Source of the DNA: Pterobdella sp. o SKG-2022
Lineage: Eukaryota > Annelida > Clitellata > Hirudinida > Piscicolidae
DNA: 64,000 bases
Assembly (NCBI GenBank): GCA_964035795.1
Contig: OZ038320.1
Location: 10,475,726-10,539,725, forward strand
Direction: 5' to 3'
How positions within the stretch are numbered: position 1 is the stretch's first letter; every line of letters begins with the position of its first letter. The position numbers and the translations under genes are program-made. The notes under the pieces are model-generated. The model saw only the letters and a list, made by a program, of their open reading frames with translations, searched no databases and was not told the DNA's origin. This document shows, in pieces, positions 53,301 through 64,000 of the stretch.

Positions 53301-56300
53301 GTTGAAATATGCCACTTTTAAAATATAATTCTTTCGTTGTTGTTCTTTTATGCTATAGTAAATTTGAATAATCTTTTCGAAAAATTCTTCTATCTACGGT
53401 ATAATTTTGTAAATATTCTATAAACATTTTCAACCTGTTATATTATTTTGAGAGTATTTATTTCATATATTTTATACGAGAAAAAAAAATTTTTATTGTA
53501 AAAAACACCAAATACTTCAAAAATTATGTTTTTTTATTGTTCAGAGTTTTTTTTTGTAAATGGAAATGTTTGTCGAAAGTTAATTAGAAAACAGATGCGT
53601 TAGGGGCTACAGTTGGAATGGCAGCATTAGTCAATTGAAGAGACCATTCAATTGATGGTATTGATAATAAGCAATAGTTATTGTGACGATAATGCACACC
53701 TTATTCACGAAACGATAAAAGCGATAGATAAGGTTCAATGAAAATAATGATTAATACGTCTAGTGATTTCAGATTACAGAGGAAATGATTCAATATAGGC
53801 TTTAATAAAATTTTTTTGAAACCATACATTTTTATAAGATAAATTTCTTTTTACAAAAAAACACCTTAAGTATTTTTTTGAAAAATTTGGTTGGTTGCAA
53901 ATTTAACATGAGATTTTAGTAAATATATTGCTCTCAAAAACTTATTAATTCAAAGAAACATACTTATCACGCTATTTGGCCACCGTGAAGGTCTATTCAA
54001 ACTTCGTTCTTTTATCGATGAATTTTATGGCCTCTTCATTAGTAATCTTTAATATGCTTTAATTACTCTGAGTACATAATAAATTTATCGTGTGTCTAAG
54101 TGAAAACCTGAAGAACTAAGGTAGATGGTATGTGTTGACGTTATATTGGAGTGATTTTGTATTGTTTTCAATGAGAAATAAGAAAACCCGTTTCTAATTT
54201 ATCCTAATTCAACAAAAGATGTATAGAGATTATAGTTAAGATAATTCTTTGATGTAGTTTTTATTCATTTTGTTCCCCAATCGTTCGAGGTACACTTCAT
54301 ATCGCTAAAAAAATTTTTCTAGATTTTTTTAAACCAACGTTCACCTAAGATTTTCTAAAAAATATATTCCCTAGATACTTCGTTGTTTCCGTCTATTCTC
54401 AAACTTTTGTTTATTCAAGCATTTTTAAACAAAATACTCAAAGCTATTTAATTGAAACTTTCCAATCAAAACACTGCCATTACTCATAACGCTGTTTTAA
54501 ACTGGTCTGTATGTTGAACCAACCTTTTCAGTTTTAAGGTTAAATGCTTTATTAACTAAAAAAAACTAAAAAAGTTTTATGTTTCCTATATTCATTTAAT
54601 TGAAAATACAAGCATAATATAAAAGATATCAAAACGGAAAATTCAGATAATTCCGCGACTATATGTCTACTATTGACCCTTTCACCATAAAAACATCGCA
54701 TCTTGAAACGATCATTTCTGAAAATATCATAATTATCATTATGTTTCTTATTCTTGAATTAAATTGTTTTTTTTAACGACGTGCCTTATGATACATACTA
54801 TTTTTTGGAAACATTGTAGCCTGAAAGTCATTAAAACCGTTTCATAGAAATATTTTCAAAATGAAATAATTGTCAAAGTGAATTTTGAAGTCGAAAGAAA
54901 AAAGCTTATAAAAGATAAAGAACCTTGCTATATAAATATCAGGTGATTTTGATTAATAATGAATAGCTTCTTTATCTTACTAGGTAAACATATAAGGCAA
55001 ACCTAATACTACCCATTATGAACTAGTTAATAACGTTGACTTTGAAAAGAATTTCCTATCAAAGCAATGAGTTATAGTGATCAGAGTCATGGCGTATAAT
55101 CAAACCAATAAATCTTTCAAACAATTCCGTAATGTCAAAAGGCTTGAATTTAATGGAACATTCAGTTAGACATATCGCCTGAAGAATTAAAAGACTTTAT
55201 AGTGCAATGCTAGGGTTAAAACAAAAAAATTTTTCTTAAAATATATTTGAATAAAGAATATTTTTGGGTTATTTTGAAGTTATCGTATAAATTATTTTTA
55301 TATTTTTGATGCAATTATGCATGCAATTTAGCTTCAAAGAGCCCACCCCATTCGTACATACATAAAGTCACTTATCTGTTTCTCTCATCAACGTTACTTT
55401 TGTTCCACCAACCCCTATAGACGTGTTTTAATTGACCAAAAATAATATTAATCATATCACATCAGTAATCTAAAGACCATCATTCATCATTTTGATCTTT
55501 CATCTCCCATTCCTACCAAAAAATTTTATATACTTTTAATACTTTATATAAAAGCACATTTGAATAGAAATCTTTTAAAAAATACTTTTCAAGACAAAAT
55601 GCTTTCATCTAGCTAGGTCAGCTACATAACAGCCTTTGTTGAATTCTTGAAAAATTCTCGCAAGCTGCTTTTAATAAAAGCAAAACTTGTCTATCATTGT
55701 TACTATGAGTATGCTTTTTCTTTATGATGTACTTTGAGAACACTCTAAGCAAGGGTACAATGAAATTCATCAAATTTTATAATTATAACACAATTTTGAC
55801 ATTTAAAAATCACAAACTTCATAAAAAGATTTAACTTATATTTTTATCAACAGTCTTAGAGGACAACTTTGAGAAACAGCCCCAAGACATAAAAGTGGAA
55901 CCAGGGGAAGATGCTGTTTTCACTTGCCTGCCACCCAGAGGGGAACCTCCACCCGAAGTGAAGTGGCGCAAAGACGGCATAGAACTCGAAGACGGAGCTG
56001 GTTATGATGGTGAAGATGAAAGAACCTTAGTTGTTCCTGCTGTAGAAAAACAAGATGCAGGGACATACTCTTGTGTGGCGTTCAATGAGGCTGGAGAGAA
56101 GAAGAGTCGGGTGGCTGTGTTGATCGTTAAAGGTTAGTTGATTTTAAAGATTAGTTTTCTACTTAATTTGTTGATAGTTATGTATTGTAAGTTATGTTGG
56201 AAATTTTAAAATTTTTTATTAAATTATTGGTTCAAAAATTCTTTCATAAAAACCTAAAATCTATCAACTGATGACACTTGAAAAGTACTGAATTTGAATA

Positions 56301-59300
56301 TGTGAGAATCATATGCGGTGGTTGGAGTTGACATGGTGCTGAAAGCATGTTCGTCAACTATTATTCTTTTTATGTTTGAACAAATCAGATTTTTTAATAA
56401 CTTCGTTTTAGAAACTTTTGAAAATTTTGCGAACTTAGATATGGAATTTTAAGTAAAATATATTTAGGTTTTATGAAAACTATAACTATTGTATGAACAT
56501 AAATTAGGTTTGCAGTTTTCATTAAATTTTTATCGTTACACACGCTGATTCATAAGATTAAAACTATTTTTTCAATTTCTACAAACATTATCTTTTAAAC
56601 GATATAAATTTGTGTAACGGAACTTTGAATTACGAAAAAATACTCATAATAAATATAAAAAAATAATCAAAAGATTAATACCTAATAACTTTTATGTCAA
56701 TGGTTGATAAAGTTATGAAAAGTTATGAAAAGTATATGAAACTAGAAATTATAATACTCTATTCATAGGCGGCTCAGTTGCTTAACATAGTCCTCAAATA
56801 AAAGAAATATTAGCATAAATTAATTAAATCTCTATAATCTTATCATATAAGTGATGATCTTTGTATAAGTTTCTCACAAAGCTTCATACTGCTGAAAATC
56901 AGATGAATTCACAAACGTTAAATAACTTTATGTGCAATTTTAAAAAATAGCTTTATACAACGTTTGAAATGAAGTCAATTGCATATTTATAGAAAAAAAA
57001 TTTCCATACGAAGGAGTATTAATCATACATTATATCTTTAAAATATATTAATGGAGAAAAATGCATTATTGTGACTAAGTCATTAAGCCGATGGTAATCT
57101 GGGGGATGGCTGAAAACTGCTCAAAGCATATATACCATCAACTTGAGGTCTTTATCAGAACTATATATATTCAGATGATTAATGATAATTCAGGGTCTTC
57201 GATATATTTGTAATTTCGATTTACTCTATGGTTTTCTGCAGTAGTTTCTGTTCCAGGTTGCAGTAAAATTGTGCTAGTGATAGGTGTTTTGTATGAGATT
57301 GTAGTGTGTTTTTTATGACGCAGGTTATTAAGCGCCTGTCGCATAGATGTGTGTTCAAGCAGATAAACTCGGCCAACATAGTTCACTTTTGAATATATCC
57401 TTGTATCCATCAATAAAGAACCTTTTAGATTTAACTGTAAAATTATTTATTTACTTTTCCATCATATAATTTTATTTAAAATTGGGTAAAACTAACTTTA
57501 CATAATGGATGGATATATTTCCACAAATCAAAAAAATATGGTGTTAAAATTCTACCAAAAACTCAAGCTCTGTTGACATAATTCGAAATAGCTAATTGTT
57601 TTTAAACAAATTTTACTATGTCAAATACATATTCTAAATGTATTAACCTCACTTGGCAGCTAAGCCTTTGAAGACATTGTTATAGTTATTAAGGTCAGAC
57701 TGATGAAGACTACTTATTTAAAACCTTTATCTTTAATTCTAACATCCATCAACATCGTTAAACCTTTGTCATTAAAATTACTGGCCGGACTCGATGAGAT
57801 ATTTCATTAGTAGCAATTCTACTTTGTTCTTAAATCTAGTACATTCTTATTCCTTTGTATTTGTTATCAGCAAGCACTGTATAAATGAAGAAATAAACTC
57901 TTAAGATTAAGTTAGGTTTATTAATTACACGCATGGTAATTTTGAACGACCTATCCTGCGGCATGTTAGAGCAATGAACACCTCAGTTTACACTAGTCTT
58001 TCTGATCTCATTTACATTCAAAAACATGTCATTAGATATTATTTTTATGCTTAGGAAATTTGTTGAGTTTTATACCAAGATATTTAGCTTCAAACTCAAT
58101 CAAATTAACGCATAACTGCTATTGGGTTAGAAATTGTGTTATTGAAAACTATAGCTTTTTCTTTGATCAAATGGTTTTAAGTTTTCAATATTGGAATATC
58201 AAGTTATTATTCGATAAATTCAATGTTATATTCTCTTTAAAATTTTGGAAAAGTTTGGAAAAGTCAATGATGAAAAGCTTAATAAAAAAAGGACTAACAG
58301 GATTTGAAATATTCAAGTATGCCTTCGTAAATGGAAAAATGTAAAAACTTTTGGTAAAAAATATACAAGTTTTATTGAATTTAAATTTTTCTTCCCGTAT
58401 GTTACGAGTGTCATATCTAGTTTCAATCTCATTTGAAAATATATATTTTAATATTTTTTAAAATTTTGAGTGCGTTTGTGAAATAAAGTAGATGATATTT
58501 AGATATCGGAAAATTTTTGTAGCCCACTCTTCTTATTTTTGAGATTTAATACAATAAAAGCACTGAACTAAAAGAATAAAAATAATCAAGCAAAAGTGAT
58601 TAGAGAGAAATTAATTTATAATAAACTGGTTGTTATTTCTAAAGGACTATTAATATAATTTCTATTCCAATAAATAAAGCCTTTAATCTTTAAATACACC
58701 TATCAGTGGCCGGGTCAATGGAACAACAATAAGAATAATAATTAGAAAAAAAAACACTACATAAATAAGCCTCTAAAATAAAAGACAATCGAATAAAGCT
58801 TTTAATTAAGCTTTTTCTAGGCTGTATGCTTTAATACTTTAATCTGAATCCACAGGCCAACTATCAGCATTTCTTTTTGTTTAAGCTAGCGCTAAAATCT
58901 TCTTTTATGAAAAAACTATTTTCGCTCTTTTTTTTTTAAAAGTAACCTCTCAGCTTGTGAGATAATTTAAGCAAATAGTTAAATAAAAATGGCGAATTAA
59001 TCAATATAATATGATGAGCAAATACAAAATATTAATAGTAACATTACCAAGTTTAAACACGGTGCGTGTTTGTAATACAAGTTTTGAAAAAGTTCTTTAG
59101 TTATAATTTTTATCATTATAGACAACAATTTGAAGGTTTATTAGGTTTTTCATGGTACCTCGCTCAACACCACTACTTTTTTATTGCCCATTAGTTAAAT
59201 CATTACTTCAGGGAAAAATCTATATTTAACGCTATTATATCTCTATACACGCATGTTCATTCACTTTCTTTTCAGTGAAGGTTTAATGCATGAAAAAATT

Positions 59301-62300
59301 AATTAAACACTACCGTCAACTTTGAGATTACTTTTACCTTGAACATTGAGTGAAATCATTGCACAAATACTTAAAACTGTTATCTCAGCAACTCTGCAAC
59401 TACTACTATTTTTACAAGTCCATCCACGAAACATCTGTTTCAAAGCATCAAACTTTACAGCATATTCTGGCCTGTGTATGGTAGTAATTATTGTTATTGT
59501 TTCTCAGCTTGAACTATGGCTTTCTTCATTTTTAAAATTTGAATTTCAAACGCATATACCAGAGTATAAGCTGTTTCATCGATATTAACATTAGTACTTG
59601 ATTGCTGTGACAAGTTTTCAATTAAGTCATAAAATAGTCTTTCAAGAGTAATTAAAGCTAATAGTGCAACAACAAAGAATGCTTTCTATTGCATTCATCG
59701 AATTGCATACGCTGTGACATTATTTATGTGTTTTGTCTAATCATATCGATGCAGTTGTGGCGGTTTGGAGGTATGCATGCATTTATGCATTGTTTTACAA
59801 CACAAACTCACCTGTAGTATTAACGAAATTTTGTTACCAGACAATAACTATATTCTTCCTGTATCGTTTCTCAGAAAAGTACCTAATAAAGTGTATAGAA
59901 AAATTCTTTAGAATGTAAGTTTGGCAGTATTTTTCTGTCGTGTTTTATCCGTATTCCACAAGAAACATGGAACCTTGTGAAATTGTATTTTTTCTCTTTT
60001 AATTCTTAAATACAATTAATCACTTTACATTTTGTTTTGGAATAGAATTTGAATATCTGTATTGTTCGCTTAAGTTTAGGCACTTGTGTTGGTCTTCTGC
60101 ATGGATTTGTTTTATGATTTCAAAATTTAAGGATTTCCCAGTTGAAACTGATAATCAAACACAACAGTGTTATAATTATAAAATTCTTTGCCATACTTTC
60201 AGTACAAGTCTAATAATAATGTCAAATTTTTGTACGATAATTATATGGTATATTTTGTAGGAAAAGGTTAAACATATTAACAGCATATTAATTAGCTGGT
60301 CAGAACTTCAAGCTGTAGGATGTTAATGAAGATTTTTTTAATAAGTAATCACCTGTTTATGCAGGCTTATTATAAAATTGTACCCACTTATCGGTTCGGT
60401 CTTGATTTAGTATATTCTCAAGTAATGTGTTACTTGAATAAATGCGTTCATCTTTCCTATTGCACTTTACTGTTTCATAAAACATTTTCTGTCTACTTCA
60501 GTTATTTCGGATGAATAGTATTTGGCCATATATTATTTCAACACGTCTCAAATACATTTTCCAAGCTTTTTGGCCGAATTCAAAATAATTAATAGTTTTT
60601 AGGGAAATAATATTAAAAAATTATGTTGCTATTTATATGTTGGCCTTTGAAAATCTAATTCTAAAATAGTATGAAAAAACTCTAACTCATTTTTATATAT
60701 ACAATTCCAGTTTTAAAATAATTTGATTTTGACTGATCGGAAACAAAACATTTTTATAGATTTTATGAAAGAAAAAATTTCCAGTGCTTTTTTTTAGGAA
60801 TACGCCTGTTGCATTTGTTTCGACTTGAAAGTTCATATACATTTTCTAAGCATTCCGACTAGAAATTTTATTTAAAAATTTCACGAAGTTGTGGTTCTGA
60901 GAAAATGTTAAATGACATTTTATATTGAATACACCACGCCATTCAATGCATGCTGCATTCTGAATGATGTTCTGATGAGACTTTTATAGCTTAATTCTTC
61001 AACAAATCCTGTTCTAAAATATCAGCAATAACCTCTTAAGAGTTATTTATTTTATGTACTTTTTGTCGAACGTGTCAAAATCTCTAATGCGACGCATTTT
61101 CATTCTCATTTTAAAAATTATTTTCGTGTATTGTATAATATTTTTAAATGGGGGGAGGCGGTGTCTATTTGACGTTTTTTATTTTTGTTAACAGACTAGA
61201 CTATTCATTGAATGAATACTATCCCGCGCCTTTGAGAAATTTTTATTTTTGTTATGTTTTCTCATATAAAAGTTCATTCGATTTTTAAAGATAGAATAGC
61301 ATTTAAGCAATAGCTGAAAGTGTTTTTTGTGAAAAATTCTATTTAATGATTGATAACACTGGAAATTGAAAACTAAAGTTCTGTGAATTGTTTGTTAAAA
61401 CCTGAAAATAAAAAAATGAATGATTTTATGAGCATTAATACTTTATATGGACTTTCTTTATCTGATGGGATTTTCTCATAAAGGCCAATACTGCACGACA
61501 GCATATCTTGTAATGCTGAAGGATACATATTTATTCCAGCCATCCTTTTGTTCAGTTCTGAAGACTATTCTAATTACAATTTTAATTGAAACGTTTTGAA
61601 GTTTTTTACCGCTTCTGAGTACAAATTTAGTTTTTTTGTGTGAAGATCAAAGAAGCAACTTTAGTGTTTCGTACTAGCACCCACGATGAAATGTAGGATA
61701 TTTATTAACTTATAATTAACTTGAGTCAAAAGCTCCCAATTATAAAGAACATATTTCAAGCAGATAAAAGCTTGTGGTAGCATTTAAATCCCTCAAATTT
61801 ATTCTAATTTCAACGAAATTGAATGGCTTAATATTGAAAAGTCTTCTGGAACTATTTTTAATTGTTAAATCTGAATTTCTGTAGGTTAACTATGAATTAT
61901 ACTTGAATTTCAGCATCATTGCTTTTAATCACGCCATTTTTATGATGTTTTTAACCAGCGTTGAACTCAGTATTTGAGCATATTTATTATTTTTGTTGTT
62001 ATTATCTTTAACCCGGAACTTATTAGCCTATTAAGGCTGATTTAAACGACTTTGAAGATTTTGTTTTCAAGACTTCTCATTTTAAAGCACCAAGAGTATT
62101 CATCCACTTTATCTGTTTGATATACAACTGCTAGATTTCCATTCAAATCGACCAAACGATGAGATCGATTGAGAAGTTGAATTCTCAATTCAAAAACTCA
62201 AGATATAATCTCAAGAACTTTTAAAAACTTAATTAAAATTCACGATTTTTATCTTTAATATCTATCTGAATATTCGCTAAGATTTTTCGAACCATTTTCA

Positions 62301-64000
62301 TTGTTATAAAGTGATATGTAGATTGCAACTAGTGTCACAGGAACGACGATACTGACACCATGGTATTACGTGATCTTAATGAGGGTACACTGTTTTGACG
62401 ATGTATCAAAAAACACTATATGAGATTTATTGATAATAAAGTGTTAAAAATGGCCTATTTTAAAATTTTCAACACGTTATTTTCAGAAGTATCACTTTTA
62501 CACAAATATTTTTTACTTTTTAATATAAATTTGGCACACATCAAGACCCAATGCATCTTTCATGAAACAGTGAAAAATTGAAAACTTTTCTGTTTCATCT
62601 CATGTTTTATATATTTCAAAAAACACCAAAATTGAAAAACAAAATTTTTTTTCATGCCAAATTGCTTAGTACCTCGCATGAAATATTTATCAAGCTATCA
62701 TAACACAACCTATATATATTGTGATAGAAAAATAATTAAATAAACGTCACTATAACACAATTACCATGTTATAATTATTGTAATACAACAGAGAAGCCCA
62801 GGCTGGTGCAGGGACCACGGGACACAGAAGTAAAAGAGGGGGCTGATGTGGTGATGGACTGTATCGTTAGGGGTGATCCCACACCCCGAGTTACATGGTT
62901 CAAAAACGACCAGAAAACCCTCGGTGATAGGTGAGTTATGTATTTTAGTGGCTATGTTTAGCTTATAATAACTGTAGTAAGAGCTACAAAAATGTATGTT
63001 CTTCTAATTTATGCTTGATCTTATTTTTTTGAATTCTTAATATAAGTTTTCTTGAGTGTGAACTATGTATTCAAGTTAAATAAATATCTATTATGTAAAA
63101 AATAACAAAAAAACAAATCTAACTTATATAAATATTTAAAAGTATTTTTAAAAGTTAAAAAATCAGAAGCTGCAATGTTTTGAATTTTTGTAGAAATCAT
63201 TAAAAAACTCAAGAAATTTGATGCCTGTTTCTGATACACTTACATTATTAAGTTACCATCTTTCTCTGAAATTTTTTCTATGCCGATAAAAAATTCTTCA
63301 ATTTGAAATAATAATAATTTCATTATTCAAGTTTTTAATTTTTCACGAAAGGTTTTCAATGTTATGTCGAATACTTAGTTGCTTCATTGAAAAATATATT
63401 TCAATAATTTGACCCTAGTTACCTTTGCTAAAGTTTTTCGTACTTTGAGTAAGATTCAAGTTGTAGGTCCATAATTACAGAATAAACTTGAAGTTTAATT
63501 TCTATTAGTTACAACACCACGCAACGGAGAGGTGTGTGAGAAGGGTTAATTGGGTGCGTCAAGATCACAGTACCAAAGCATTGAACATCTTTCGTTTCAA
63601 ATTTTTAACCGTGAAGTTTATGGGAATAATCTTTCCGTGAACAAAAATTTAGACAAATTTTTTCAATTTCATGTTTTTGTCAGTTAATTTGATCTGAATC
63701 TTTGATTACTTCAAAGTGAATAGTTATATAAAAAGTGTAAGTCTTAACATTGATATTTTTATTGATTCATGCCGAATGTAGGAAGTTGTTATAAAGAAAA
63801 GCAAGCAATTGAATCATACAAGATGCTATTATTCTCTTAGAGTGTCTCTCACATCAGACAGCCACAATCAATAAAATAATGCGTCCATTTTATTGCCCTT
63901 GCTCACTCGATTCTGGTCGAGATATATACAGCAATATTCCGGATTAAAATTCATTATGGCATTGTTCATTGCTACTCAAACTTTCTCATTAGTATAGAAT
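44393..64000 (+). CDS. robo: Roundabout (Robo) axon-guidance receptor, 5' part
   Basis: Single-pass receptor for Slit; only signal peptide, Ig1, Ig2 and the start of Ig3 are in the window. Exons: 44423-44480 (or from the in-frame ATG at 44393), 46414-46553, 46640-46901, 55854-56132 and 62792-62930. Phases agree throughout and the gene continues past the right edge. Numbering from 44423: signal peptide 1-19 (IESLLLLLSSFLCA); Ig1 C48, W60, C132; Ig2 C178, W191, C227; Ig3 first Cys C270. Robo hallmarks are HPEDLWVMPNQPATLKCKA, the DPQSNKMILPIGHLVFVQV segment (vertebrate Robo has a similar SHRMLLPSG motif), the Ig1-Ig2 linker VLEDNF followed by QPQDIKV, and LPPRGEPPPEVKWRKDG. Ig1 carries an extra Asn/Lys/Gly-rich stretch (about 94-124) between strands E and F. 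Introns are 1.9, 0.09, 9.0 and 6.7 kb. Later Ig, fibronectin, membrane and CC motifs are outside the window. Confidence 0.88.
46902..55853 (+). other. Robo intron between Ig1 and Ig2
   Basis: A 9-kb phase-1 intron. I saw no exon in it. Its only recognisable structure is a short tandem duplication at 52133-52204. A hydrophobic 60-codon frame at 52902-53084 is AT-driven and lacks splice or family support. Confidence 0.6.
52133..52204. repeat. Tandem duplication, 28-bp near-identical units
   Basis: TAATGATACAAGCAATATTG at 52133 recurs as TAATGATACAAGCAATTGTG at 52177, both followed by AATGAAAC (period 44). It lies in a Robo intron. Confidence 0.8.
56133..62791 (+). other. Robo intron between Ig2 and Ig3
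   Basis: A 6.7-kb phase-1 intron. Mostly featureless AT-rich DNA. A possible retroelement remnant is present on the minus strand near 57.1-57.4 kb. Open frames at 58060, 59346, 59733 and 60320 show no domain. Confidence 0.6.
57130..57430 (-). mobile_element. Possible retroelement remnant with coding-like frame
   Basis: A minus-strand frame of 80 codons (57171-57413) has balanced composition unlike the low-complexity chance frames around it (for example RVYLLEHTSMRQALNNLRHK). Just downstream on the same strand is CTGATAAAGACC followed by a short hairpin, reminiscent of hammerhead-type motifs in some Penelope-like elements. No catalytic domain was recognised. Assignment to a transposon is inference. 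Confidence 0.25.
62931..64000 (+). other. Start of the next Robo intron, nothing else seen
   Basis: Begins with the donor GTGAGT after the phase-2 end of the Ig3 exon. The rest of Ig3 must lie beyond 64000, because no open frame completing the domain is visible here. Confidence 0.6.

Noticed and set aside
59346..59588. 80-codon plus-strand frame inside a Robo intron
   Set aside because: No domain, no splice context, and it is flanked by featureless intron.

Overview
The window is AT-rich eukaryotic DNA with small spliced exons, long intergenic stretches, simple repeats, palindromic MITE-like elements and one decayed non-LTR retrotransposon. Gene content (a Squid/hnRNP A/B-type RNA-binding protein, a KDEL protein disulfide isomerase, a Roundabout receptor) and intron style suggest an arthropod. 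A crustacean such as a copepod would fit, but that is inference. There is no bacterial or viral gene, CRISPR array or operon.

Layout: (1) 1962-8786, minus strand: an hnRNP A/B/D (Squid-like) gene of eight exons. Its roughly 4-kb intron holds a broken Jockey-like LINE inserted antisense to the gene. (2) About 9-15 kb: intergenic DNA with a 318-bp (TTAG)n array, several palindromic MITE-like elements and a (TATC)n array. (3) 15847-16574, plus: a three-exon gene for a small secreted protein with two PAN/apple-like modules. (4) 22257-24238, plus: a complete six-exon protein disulfide isomerase, with TATA and unfolded-protein-response-like promoter motifs and one probable GC-AG intron. (5) 34.6-36.0 kb, minus: six well-supported exons of an unrecognised immunoglobulin-superfamily protein; both ends are uncertain. 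(6) 44393 to beyond 62930, plus: the 5' part of a Roundabout (Robo) axon-guidance receptor, comprising the signal-peptide exon, Ig1, Ig2 and the start of Ig3. Introns reach 9 kb and the gene runs off the right edge.

The genes look like independent transcription units with no shared pathway. All exon borders were deduced by hand from GT/AG signals, phase agreement and family similarity; no transcript evidence was available. I saw no convincing new biological system. The most useful points are the hidden C-terminal exon of the hnRNP gene, the recovered Robo signal-peptide exon, an unusual insertion in Robo Ig1, the novel Ig gene, and two MITE-like families.
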